Shown here: piece by piece, positions 16,758 to 24,961 of the stretch
Numbering within the stretch: the stretch's first letter is position 1
Layout: each line of letters begins with the position of its first letter
Translations under genes and position numbers: made by a program
NCBI GenBank assembly: GCA_027491115.1
Contig: JAIXWV010000030.1
Location: forward strand, 1 to 64,000
DNA: 64,000 nt
Reading direction: 5' to 3'
Source: Pseudomonadota bacterium
GTDB taxonomy: Bacteria > Bdellovibrionota > UBA1018 > CAIMNF01
The notes under the pieces: model-generated
The model's input: the letters and a program-made list of their open reading frames with translations, nothing else
What the model was told of the DNA's origin: nothing
The model's database searches: none

Positions 16758-17540
16758 TCAGGCCACTTTCCTTCTCACCCGATCGCGGGGAAGAAGGTAG
16801 GAATTGAGGCTCTCCCGCATGTACACAGGGTTCACACGCTGCTTGAGCAACACCGCCCCTTCAATGATCATCTTCCGGAGAGCGATCTCCTCTTCCGTCT
16901 TTTCAGCTAATGCTTCTGCAATGGGTAAGAATACCAGATTCGCGAGAGCGATCCCATAGAGGGTCCCCACGAGTCCGATGGACATTGCCGGGCCGATGAG
17001 TTTTTCAGCACCCGGTTTACCGATCTGCTGCAGGAGCGCGATCATACCGAGCGTGGTCGCCAATAGGCCGAACGCCGGAGGATACTTCCCGATCGCCTTG
17101 AACATGTTGGCCTCGTGCATGTAGTGGTGTTCGATCGTCGTCAGACGCTGTTCAAGTACGTTGCGGACCTCGCGCTCGGAGAGCACGCCGTCCGTTACCA
17201 GGGTCACAGCTTCCTTCAGGAACTCATTCTTCAAATTAGATACTGCGTCCTGGGTTCCGATCAATCCAAGAGACAGCTTCTTGTTCAGGTCGAGCATCTG
17301 CTCGATGGTGCCCTGGTAATCGATCCTGTTCCTTCCCAAGAGCCGGAGGAAGAACACCTGGAACAGCATGAACAACTTCCCGAGAGGGAAGCTGATTGCT
17401 GCGGCAGCAAGGGTGCCACCCCCCACGATCACGATCCCGTGGAAGTTGAGAAAGAATGACATGTCCATTTTGGTTTCATGGAGTGCCGCCACCATGACCG
17501 CGAACCCGACAATGACGCCGAACAAAGATGAGATGTTCAT
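16758..17540 (-). CDS. motA: Flagellar-type stator protein MotA
   Basis: 260 residues, MotA-family length. Four membrane helices are seen: about 1-20, 33-52, and the pair in PPAFGLLATTLGMIALLQQIG and GLVGTLYGIALANLVFLPIA. The cytoplasmic loop between helices 2 and 3 carries charged residues (EREVRNVLEQRLTTIEHH) where MotA contacts FliG. The C-terminal tail is basic. It sits 2 bp after the FliG-like gene and 7 bp before motB, so stator and putative rotor are in one transcript. Confidence 0.93.
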   Translation of the reverse strand: MNISSLFGVIVGFAVMVAALHETKMDMSFFLNFHGIVIVGGGTLAAAAISFPLGKLFMLFQVFFLRLLGRNRIDYQGTIEQMLDLNKKLSLGLIGTQDAVSNLKNEFLKEAVTLVTDGVLSEREVRNVLEQRLTTIEHHYMHEANMFKAIGKYPPAFGLLATTLGMIALLQQIGKPGAEKLIGPAMSIGLVGTLYGIALANLVFLPIAEALAEKTEEEIALRKMIIEGAVLLKQRVNPVYMRESLNSYLLPRDRVRRKVA

Positions 17541-17542
17541 GA

Positions 17543-19807
17543 TCAGCCGTACCTCCTGAGGTCGGTAGAAGTGACTTCACGCTGGTCGTACCCGAACTGC
17601 TCCGCGAAGATCCGGTCGTTCACGTCGGACAGGTTGATCTGTCCGCTGTTCGACATGGTTTTGATCCGGTTCAACACCTTCCGCTCAACCACGGCGAACA
17701 CCTCACGACTGACCGGTTCGGCGATGATCAGCTCTTCACTGAGGTCGTCCGAGAGATCGCGTGGAACCTTGTTCAACACGGAGTTCCGGATCTCGTCGTT
17801 GCACCCCTTGAGGAACTGGACCAACTCGTCGTGCTTGACCGAGGTGATCACCTCGGTGAGGACGACGTCCTTCAGGTAACGCAAGGTTTCCACCGAGACC
17901 AGCTTGGACTTCAAGCTGTGCAAGGCCTCGCCACCCGAAGTAGCCATGAGCTGCTGGATGATGTTCCGTTGCGCGTCCATAGAAGACCGTTCAAGGAACG
18001 ACACCAGGACATCGGTTCCCGGCAAGGCCTCGGTATTGAGCTTCGGGTTCTCGAGTTTTTTACGACGCAAAGCCGAAGCCACGTTGTGGATGTAGTTCTT
18101 CGGGAGATGGTCGATCCGGGAGAGCTCAGCCATCAACTTGAGCTGGGTCGGCTCATCGTAGCTCTGGAACAGGACCTGTCTCCGCTTGGAGTCGCACTGG
18201 GTGAGAACGATCGCTTTCACGGTGTTCGATTCGTTCTTGATCATCTCGAACATCTGCGGAGCGTCCATTTCAGCAAGGAAGTCGAACAATACAGCGGAAC
18301 GGCTTCCATGAACCTGCATCTTGGCAGTCACCGTACGATGGTGGAGCTTTTTCAGGAGCCCCAGTCGCTCGTCGTCGTTGATGTCGAAGGTGTTGCGAGC
18401 ATAAAAATCCATCAGCTCGGTGAGGTCCGACTGCAGACCCGGATCCCGAAGGAGATCCATCACAACGCTCTCGCCGAAAATTTCCAAATACTGGGCTGTG
18501 GTTTCCACTCCCTCCTCGGTCAGGACATGTGTGAAGACATGCTTGGCAACCTTGGGCTGCTCCGAATAAATTGCCGTCAACTCGTCATGCAAGCGGGAGG
18601 CCTCGATGCGCTTCCCGATCAGGGTGGCCTTTTCATCGTTGGTCAGGCTCAGATTGTCCGGAGCAGCCGCGGCGGTCTTACCGTCACGGTTCGATTCCTT
18701 GCCACCCTCTTGCCCTTTACCGCCATCGAAGACCTGCCTGCGGAAGCTGATCGCCACCAGAGTGAAGAGAAGGGCGAGGATGATAGAAGACAGGATGATC
18801 CCGTAGAGCTTGAATTTGTCGAGGACCGCTTGAACCGCGTCCCCGTTTTCTACCCGCTCGATTTTTTCGTAGTGCTCAACGCGCTCCTTGCGGACGTCGC
18901 TCGACTCGCTCTGCTGGCTGGTCGTTTCTTTGTGACTCCTGCTCTCGGTGGAGTCTTTGAGTTCCTTCGACTCGCGCGTCTCGCGGGAGTCGCGTGCCTC
19001 TTTCAGCTCTTTTTCTTCCTTGCTCGCGGGACTCCGGCCCTGAGTCCAGGGCACCTGGCCGGCGACCATCGTCTGGAGGTTCTTAGGAAAACGCATGCTT
19101 TGGGCGAGCACTTCCGAGTTCCTGTAGGGCGAAACTTTCAATTTCACCATCTCGACCATGCCGGCCGCCTCTTCGGAGGGAAGGGCCTGGTCCGTCATCA
19201 CTACGGCCTTGACCCCTTTGACCCGGATCGCAGCGGGACCATCCTGGAAATACTCCTGGCTGGCAGCATAGTCCACATCCTCGGGATTGACCGCCTCGGT
19301 CTGGACATCGAATTCTCCGAGAACACAGTGCTCGGCACAGAACTGGGTCAACATCCCCTGGATGGACGCCCGGATGTCACGAACCACGCGCGCGCGCAAC
19401 TCGGCCACACGGTAGGTGGAGCTTGCGGGCTGAGGAAACCGGGTGATCCTTGGCTCGACCTGGACCGGGAAGTCCAGTTGATCGAGATGCTCCTTGAAGA
19501 GCGAAAGAATCTTGTTACGGGTTTGTGAACCGAGATTTTCGTCGACGAGCATTTTGACCCGGGCTGCAGCCGGAGCAAGAGTGGCGCGTCCACCGTCCTC
19601 GAAGCCGGGCGCAGTGAGGTCGTCCACCGCGAGATCCACCTCGGTGTCGACATGGATGATCTGGCACTGTTCGCGACAGTACTGATTGACGAGGGGCTCG
19701 AGCACCTGACGGACCTGTTGCTCGCCCCGCTTTTTCACATCAAGTGTGCTCGGACCCGCAGCCAATGCGGTTCCGACCAACAAAGGAATGAATGTGAAGA
19801 TCATCAT
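17543..19807 (-). CDS. Membrane-anchored FliG-like motor protein with duplicated periplasmic domain
   Basis: 754 residues from the ATG at 19807, which has AGAGG seven bases upstream. Order of parts: signal peptide (1-17); two related periplasmic modules, each opening with a Cys-x3-Cys pair (Cys44/48 and Cys157/161); a charged Glu/Lys/Ser/Arg linker (about 260-320); one membrane helix (334-354); then a cytoplasmic region to the end. The last 250 residues resemble FliG middle and C-terminal domains (about 508-583 and 640-735). The torque-helix region KGCNDEIRNSVLNKVPRDL-SDDLSEEL aligns with FliG, with Glu691/Glu692 where E. coli FliG has Asp288/Asp289. Neighbours motA and motB support a rotor role. 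It could instead be a regulator or anchor of the flagellar motor. Confidence 0.75.
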   Translation of the reverse strand: MMIFTFIPLLVGTALAAGPSTLDVKKRGEQQVRQVLEPLVNQYCREQCQIIHVDTEVDLAVDDLTAPGFEDGGRATLAPAAARVKMLVDENLGSQTRNKILSLFKEHLDQLDFPVQVEPRITRFPQPASSTYRVAELRARVVRDIRASIQGMLTQFCAEHCVLGEFDVQTEAVNPEDVDYAASQEYFQDGPAAIRVKGVKAVVMTDQALPSEEAAGMVEMVKLKVSPYRNSEVLAQSMRFPKNLQTMVAGQVPWTQGRSPASKEEKELKEARDSRETRESKELKDSTESRSHKETTSQQSESSDVRKERVEHYEKIERVENGDAVQAVLDKFKLYGIILSSIILALLFTLVAISFRRQVFDGGKGQEGGKESNRDGKTAAAAPDNLSLTNDEKATLIGKRIEASRLHDELTAIYSEQPKVAKHVFTHVLTEEGVETTAQYLEIFGESVVMDLLRDPGLQSDLTELMDFYARNTFDINDDERLGLLKKLHHRTVTAKMQVHGSRSAVLFDFLAEMDAPQMFEMIKNESNTVKAIVLTQCDSKRRQVLFQSYDEPTQLKLMAELSRIDHLPKNYIHNVASALRRKKLENPKLNTEALPGTDVLVSFLERSSMDAQRNIIQQLMATSGGEALHSLKSKLVSVETLRYLKDVVLTEVITSVKHDELVQFLKGCNDEIRNSVLNKVPRDLSDDLSEELIIAEPVSREVFAVVERKVLNRIKTMSNSGQINLSDVNDRIFAEQFGYDQREVTSTDLRRYG

Positions 19808-19811
19808 GACA

Positions 19812-20564
19812 TCACCTCTTCTGAGACGCGACATTACGCTGCGTCTCCCTGCGTTCCACAACTTTCCGGAGCGCGACCTTGCCCGGTTCGAATTCAAGGG
19901 CCTGCTTCCAGGACCGCAACGCCAGATCCGGGTAACCGATCCGGTCGAGAACGGTACCCCTCATTTCATAAAGTCGGGCATTGGTCGGATACTGCTTGAT
20001 CAGAGAATCGATCTCCATGAGTGCGGCTTCGTGTCGCCCACCATTGAACAGCTGTTTGATGAAATCGACTTTGCCGAGGTAGCTCTCATCCATCACCGGC
20101 AAATCGTCTGAAGGCTGGAGTCCGAGGCCGCTCTCGATTTCCCTTCGGCGGGCTCCGGCAACCGGGTCTTCGTGATCCGTGAAGGTGGAGGCGATCTCGC
20201 GATCGGCCATCCCGGGCTTCTGCCTCAAATAGCGATCATCCGGTCCGAGTCCGGTGTTCGATTCGCGTGGGGCTTCGGCCAGTTTCGGATTCATGGGGAC
20301 CTGGAATTCGGCTGTCGGATCTTGCGGGATCTCGATCTCCATCTGTTTGTCGCCCTTCTTCGAGCGGAACGTGATGGACTTCCCGGAGTCGGGGGCGACC
20401 GCTCCGTATTGGGAGAATGGATTCTCGATATAGAGCGGTTCACCGCTCGCGGTGACCTGGGCGGCTTTCCCGCCAGAGGTGGCGCATCCCGACAAGACGG
20501 TCATGACTCCGACCAGCGCGAACATCACAGACTGAGAAGATGATTTAGAAGATGTAGCCGACAC
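19812..20564 (-). CDS. Lipoprotein with TPR-like region, motor operon
   Basis: 250 residues from the GTG at 20564, which has AGGGGG upstream; a longer GTG start at 20582 is possible. The lipobox is LSGC. The middle is polar and low in structure. The C-terminal part (about 165-250) has a TPR-like helical repeat, including ARLYEMRGTVLDRIGYPDLALRSWKQALEFEPG. It is probably outer-membrane or periplasmic and could act as a scaffold. It overlaps the outer-membrane gene upstream by 20 bp and is 4 bp before the FliG-like gene. Confidence 0.75.
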   Translation of the reverse strand: MSATSSKSSSQSVMFALVGVMTVLSGCATSGGKAAQVTASGEPLYIENPFSQYGAVAPDSGKSITFRSKKGDKQMEIEIPQDPTAEFQVPMNPKLAEAPRESNTGLGPDDRYLRQKPGMADREIASTFTDHEDPVAGARRREIESGLGLQPSDDLPVMDESYLGKVDFIKQLFNGGRHEAALMEIDSLIKQYPTNARLYEMRGTVLDRIGYPDLALRSWKQALEFEPGKVALRKVVERRETQRNVASQKR

Positions 20565-21672
20565 CGATTCCCCCTTCCACACCCGAGACCGAGGCGGTCT
20601 GAGTGGTGGTGATCACGAGCGTCCCCTTGGGGCGATAACCCAAGAATCCCGAGATCGTCCAATGTTTCGCCATCCGCCATTCGTAAGTGCCCCTCAAGAG
20701 CCCTCCGAGAAATCCAGCGGCATAAGTACCTCCGATTCCACCGATGATGATGGAGCGGGCCTTGTTGAAATTTTCCTCAGGGCCGAACAGTGCCCAACCG
20801 TGCTGGAACAACAACGTAAAGTTGAAACTGTTGTAAAGGTTGGTCGAATCGGTGCTGGCTGTGCTGAGTCCGGTCAAGAGATTCACATCGGCATAGTAAT
20901 TGGCTTCGAACCCTACCTCTTTTTGGCGATTGTCATAGCGCTCCATCATCCGGATACCGAACCCGAGTGCGGTCGAGTAACCACTTGTCGCCTTGGGCGC
21001 CATCACCGTGTACAGAACCGGGCGGATCTGCATGGTCGACTGGTACTCCATCCGGGTCTTGGCTTCTTCGAGCTCCTGGAAATCGACACCCCGTCTTTGG
21101 GCGGAGGCACGCGTGTTTTCAGAATTGTAGTTCCGGGTCCACAGGGTGGTTCCAGCCTCCACATCCGAAATCTGGAAGGACAGGATCATCCCCGTCGGCT
21201 GATAAGCAAAGGCCACATCCATGAAATTCTGGACACCGTTCATCCGCGCGATACGCTGGAGCTCGGCCGAGTTGGTTTCAGCTGAGGAGATCACCATGGT
21301 CTCGCCGTTCAACTTGGCGGTCTTGGAGCGACAAGCCAGGCAATGCACGACTCTGGATTTTGTGACTTTCAGAATGCGCTCTGTGATCAGCAGTTCGAGG
21401 TGTGACTTGAACGACGGTGGAATGTTTTCGCTGGTGACGAGGTTTCGGATCGACAGATCCTTCATTCCGATGACTTGCCCGCTCTTGAGATCGTACTCAA
21501 AGTCACCCAACACCTCGTCGAGTACCTGGTAAAAGTTTCTCGATCCGGACGGAGCTTCCGGTGCGGACTGTGCGACAGCCGGAGATGAACGGAGCAACAG
21601 CACCGCAAAACAGGCGATCATGGCCTGTTTCAGGAAGCGGGATTCGATCGTGCGTGCGAAGAGTGTCCTCAT
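20545..21672 (-). CDS. Secreted outer-membrane barrel protein, first gene of motor operon
   Basis: 375 residues from the ATG at 21672; the reading frame extends to 21702 without better support. A signal peptide ends around SSPAVAQS. The N-terminal domain (about 40-190) has a FlgO-like layout: a lipid-facing helix, NLVTSENIPPSF, ITERILKVTKSRVV and LSFQISDVEAGTTLW. The C-terminal half (about 205-375) alternates in hydrophobic beta strands and ends GGIGVGYIF, the aromatic ending of an outer-membrane barrel. It may form the outer-membrane part of the motor assembly. Homology to FlgO is my impression only. Confidence 0.65.
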   Translation of the reverse strand: MRTLFARTIESRFLKQAMIACFAVLLLRSSPAVAQSAPEAPSGSRNFYQVLDEVLGDFEYDLKSGQVIGMKDLSIRNLVTSENIPPSFKSHLELLITERILKVTKSRVVHCLACRSKTAKLNGETMVISSAETNSAELQRIARMNGVQNFMDVAFAYQPTGMILSFQISDVEAGTTLWTRNYNSENTRASAQRRGVDFQELEEAKTRMEYQSTMQIRPVLYTVMAPKATSGYSTALGFGIRMMERYDNRQKEVGFEANYYADVNLLTGLSTASTDSTNLYNSFNFTLLFQHGWALFGPEENFNKARSIIIGGIGGTYAAGFLGGLLRGTYEWRMAKHWTISGFLGYRPKGTLVITTTQTASVSGVEGGIGVGYIF

Positions 21673-21712
21673 CTCAGTGTCTCTTCGGACAGCCCCCCCC
21701 AATCCTTGAAAC

Positions 21713-21739
21713 TAAAGTTTTACAGATTTTTGACGATAG
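21713..21739 (+). promoter_or_regulatory. Sigma-28 (FliA) promoter candidate
   Basis: TAAAGTTT at 21713-21720 matches the sigma-28 -35 box exactly. After an 11-base spacer comes GACGATAG at 21732-21739, matching the GCCGATAA -10 box at 6 of 8 positions. It lies 21 bp upstream of the ATG at 21761 and drives the plus strand. It sits between the motor operon and the divergent lipoprotein gene. Confidence 0.75.
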
Positions 21740-21760
21740 GGAATTGACGGAGGAGTGTCC

Positions 21761-22504
21761 ATGAAACGGGTCCTGCACCCATTGATTGCCGGGGTATTGA
21801 CGGTTTTCACCGCATCTTGTGCCACCACACAGGTGCTGAAGACTCCCGCCCCCTTACCCGAACTTCCGGCCTACTCCCGAGTGCCTCACCCCAACGGGTT
21901 TGATCTGGCGGATCTGAAAGCCATTTTTTTCCATCCCACCGCTCCGACAGCCGTGCGCGAGTCCTTCGCCGATCAGTGCGATTCCGATTTCCGAAAGCTC
22001 GCAGGTGCCACTCCGCTCAAGTTTGAACGCTCCACCGGCGCCCTGGAACTGGTCAGTGCCAAACCTGAAGACATGCACTGGTGTTTCTATTCCAAGATCC
22101 TGAAGCTGCAGGAGTTGCTCCAGAGTGATTCGACCTGGACCGAGCGCCAGAATCGGGTAATCGAAACATTTGAGTTCCTCGCTCCTGTTGCGAATGCCTT
22201 TCTCGACCACTACCACGATTCAAGGTACCTGCGTTGGGCAAGCCAGTACTATTCCAAGATCTCGGAATGGGTGTTCTTCAGGAAGGTCAATCCGACACCC
22301 GAGAACACCTTGCTCTTGACCGCAGGAACCCGGACTTCGATCGAGCCCTGGGTCGCCCCGGCCTCAGGATCAAAAGAACCGTCTGTATTCGCGAAGTACG
22401 GACTTTCGCTCATGCCCTCCGTTGCCGGAGCTCCCAACCCTCTCGAATCCGCACCTCGGGCTCCTGCCTCTGTGGAAGAAGCCGAAGACCACAAAGAAGA
22501 TTGA
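21761..22504 (+). CDS. Lipoprotein, hypothetical, sigma-28-linked
   Basis: 247 residues from the ATG at 21761, with GGAGG upstream. The lipobox is ASC, giving a mature Cys near residue 20. The mature protein is helical and rich in Trp, Tyr and Phe (KISEWVFFRKV), with a Pro/Ala/Glu tail. No family is recognised. It is divergent from the motor operon and carries the sigma-28 promoter, so it is likely made in the motile phase. Two further Cys residues occur around Cys-Asp and Trp-Cys. It converges with leuS. Confidence 0.75.
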   Translation: MKRVLHPLIAGVLTVFTASCATTQVLKTPAPLPELPAYSRVPHPNGFDLADLKAIFFHPTAPTAVRESFADQCDSDFRKLAGATPLKFERSTGALELVSAKPEDMHWCFYSKILKLQELLQSDSTWTERQNRVIETFEFLAPVANAFLDHYHDSRYLRWASQYYSKISEWVFFRKVNPTPENTLLLTAGTRTSIEPWVAPASGSKEPSVFAKYGLSLMPSVAGAPNPLESAPRAPASVEEAEDHKED

Positions 22505-24943
22505 TCAGCGGATCACAAAATTCAGGATTTTGTTCTGCACGTAGATCACTTTGACAATCTGCTTACCGTCGAGAAACTTCGCGATCCCCTCTTGGGCTTT
22601 TGCCAGGGCTTCGAGCGTCTCTTGCGAAACACCGGGCTCCACCTCGAGCGTGCCCCGGAGTTTGCCGAGAACCTGTACCGCGATGGTGACCGAATCGGCT
22701 TTCACCCACTCTGGATCGAATGCCGGCCAGAGTGTGTGACTGAGCGCTGTCGTTTCTCCAATCGCTTCCCAGAACTCTTCCGCCAAATGGGGGGCGAAGG
22801 GATGGAGCAGTTGGGTGAAGGCACGGATCGCCTCTCGCGGAGTCTTCTCTTGCGCCGTGAAATGATTCACAAAGACCATCATCTGGGAGATGGCGGTATT
22901 GAAGCGCATCCCTTCGATATCCTCGGTCACCTTTTTGATCGTGACGTGCAGGATCTTGCGATCTTCCGGCGTCAACTCACGATCCACCACCTTGAGGGTG
23001 TCTTTGCCACCCCCTTCGCGGTCTTCGTTGTAAACAATCCGGAACGCGCGACTCAAGAACCGGTAGGTTCCTTCGATGGCCTGCGTGGACCAGGGCTTGT
23101 CCTTCTCGAGCGGGCCCATGAACATTTCGTAAACCCGGAGAGTGTCGGCGCCATACTTCTTGACCACGTCATCCGGGTTGATGACGTTTCCGCGGGACTT
23201 GGACATCTTTTCGCCATCCATCCCGAGAATCATCCCTTGGTGGACGAGTTTCTTGAACGGCTCGTCGTGGGTCACGAGTCCACAGTCGAACAGGACCTTC
23301 ATCCAGAATCTCGAGTAAAGCAAGTGCCCCACCGCATGCTCGTCTCCACCCAGATAGAGGTCGACCGGCATGAAGTAGCGCTCGGCTTCGGGACTGAAGG
23401 CCTGTCGGTCATTGTTCGGATCGCAGTACCGGAGGAAGTACCAGGAAGATCCCGCCGAGCCCGGCATGGTGTCCGTCTCGCGAAGGTACAACTGCCCGGT
23501 TTTCTCGTCCCGGAATTCACGCCAAGCGGTGATCCCGGCGAGAGGGCTCTCACCCGTTCCGGTCGGCTCGTAGCTCTTCACATCCGGCAACACGACCGGA
23601 AGCTCGTTGTCCCGGAGAGCGCGGATCTTTCCATCTGCGTCCTTCAGGATGGGGAACGGCTCGCCCCAATAACGCTGGCGCGAGAACAGCCAGTCCCGAA
23701 GCTTGTACTTGATGGTTTTCTTTCCGAGGCCTTCTTTCTCGGCCCAGGCGATCACTTTGGCTGAAGCTTCTGCAGTCGGAAGCCCGTTGATGAATCCGGA
23801 ATTCACAGCAATTCCTTCACCCGGGAAGCACTCACCCTCTTGACCACCTGTGACGACGGTCCTGACCGGCAACTGGAATTGGGTGGCGAACTCGAAATCA
23901 CGCTCGTCGTGGGCCGGAACGGCCATCACTGCACCCGTTCCATAGGTCATCAGGACGTAGTCGGAGATCCACACAGGGACGCGCTCGCCGCTGGCCGGAT
24001 TGATCGCATACGCTCCGGTGAAGCATCCGGATTTCTCCTTGGACGCATCCTGCCTTGCGACTTCGGACTTTTGAGATGCCTCCGCCTGATACTGTTTCAC
24101 AGCCGCAGCCCGGTCTGGCGTGGTGATCCGGTTCACGAGCGGATGCTCGGGAGCGAGTGCCATGTAGGAGACGCCCCAAAGCGTGTCGGGACGCGTGGTG
24201 AAGATTTCGAAGCCTTCTTCTTTGCCGTCGACAGCCCCGTCGATCTTGAAACGGATCTGCAACCCGACGCTCTTGCCGATCCAGTTTCTCTGAAGCTGCT
24301 TGGTTCCTTCGGGCCAATCGACCCGATCGAGACCCTCGAGGAGCTTCTCGGCATAGTCGGTGATCTTGAGCATCCACTGCTTCATGGGGATCCGGTACAC
24401 CGGATGGCCGCCGCGCTCGGACTTGCCGTCGACCACTTCTTCATTTGCCAGAACGGTCTTCAGCTCCGGGCACCAGTTCACCGGCACCTCGGTTTGATAA
24501 GCGAGGCCCTTTTCATAGAGCTTCAAAAAGATCCACTGGGTCCAGTGGTAGTACTTCGGATCACAGGTGGTGATCTCCCGGGACCAGTCGTAACTGAATC
24601 CGAGCATCTTGAGCTGTCTGCGGAAATTGTCGATTGCCTCGTTGGTCGTGATCGCCGGATGGACTCCGGTCTTGATCGCATACTGCTCGGCCGGGAGACC
24701 GAAAGCATCCCACCCCATCGGATGGAGCACATTGTAACCTTTTGTGCGCATGTAGCGAGCCATGATGTCAGTGGCAGTGTATCCCTCAGGATGACCGACA
24801 TGCAGACCGGAACTCGACGGATAAGGAAACATGTCGAGCACGTAGTACTTGGGTTTGTTGGAGCTCTGCTCAGTCTTGAAAGACTGGGTCTTCTCCCAGT
24901 GGGCCTGCCACTTGGGCTCGATCACATTCGGTTGGTATGCCAT
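22505..24943 (-). CDS. leuS: Leucine--tRNA ligase
   Basis: 812 residues from the ATG at 24943. The HIGH motif appears as HVGH in SSGLHVGHPEGYTATDI. The KMSKS motif is in GEKMSKSRGN. An editing domain (about 230-420, ETTFRPDT replaced by FTTRPDTLWG) and a C-terminal anticodon-binding region are present. It charges tRNA-Leu. A GTG start at 24961 overlapping the RNase J stop is possible but has no better ribosome site. It is downstream of RNase J with the coding ends nearly touching. Confidence 0.97.
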   Translation of the reverse strand: MAYQPNVIEPKWQAHWEKTQSFKTEQSSNKPKYYVLDMFPYPSSSGLHVGHPEGYTATDIMARYMRTKGYNVLHPMGWDAFGLPAEQYAIKTGVHPAITTNEAIDNFRRQLKMLGFSYDWSREITTCDPKYYHWTQWIFLKLYEKGLAYQTEVPVNWCPELKTVLANEEVVDGKSERGGHPVYRIPMKQWMLKITDYAEKLLEGLDRVDWPEGTKQLQRNWIGKSVGLQIRFKIDGAVDGKEEGFEIFTTRPDTLWGVSYMALAPEHPLVNRITTPDRAAAVKQYQAEASQKSEVARQDASKEKSGCFTGAYAINPASGERVPVWISDYVLMTYGTGAVMAVPAHDERDFEFATQFQLPVRTVVTGGQEGECFPGEGIAVNSGFINGLPTAEASAKVIAWAEKEGLGKKTIKYKLRDWLFSRQRYWGEPFPILKDADGKIRALRDNELPVVLPDVKSYEPTGTGESPLAGITAWREFRDEKTGQLYLRETDTMPGSAGSSWYFLRYCDPNNDRQAFSPEAERYFMPVDLYLGGDEHAVGHLLYSRFWMKVLFDCGLVTHDEPFKKLVHQGMILGMDGEKMSKSRGNVINPDDVVKKYGADTLRVYEMFMGPLEKDKPWSTQAIEGTYRFLSRAFRIVYNEDREGGGKDTLKVVDRELTPEDRKILHVTIKKVTEDIEGMRFNTAISQMMVFVNHFTAQEKTPREAIRAFTQLLHPFAPHLAEEFWEAIGETTALSHTLWPAFDPEWVKADSVTIAVQVLGKLRGTLEVEPGVSQETLEALAKAQEGIAKFLDGKQIVKVIYVQNKILNFVIR

Positions 24944-24961
24944 GGGCCGAGAATACCGCAC

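Noticed and set aside
17831-19528. A 565-codon plus-strand frame opposite the FliG-like gene
   Set aside because: It is the complement of a gene with signal peptide, membrane helix and FliG-like domains; its translation shows no fold signals and lies in a high-GC codon shadow.
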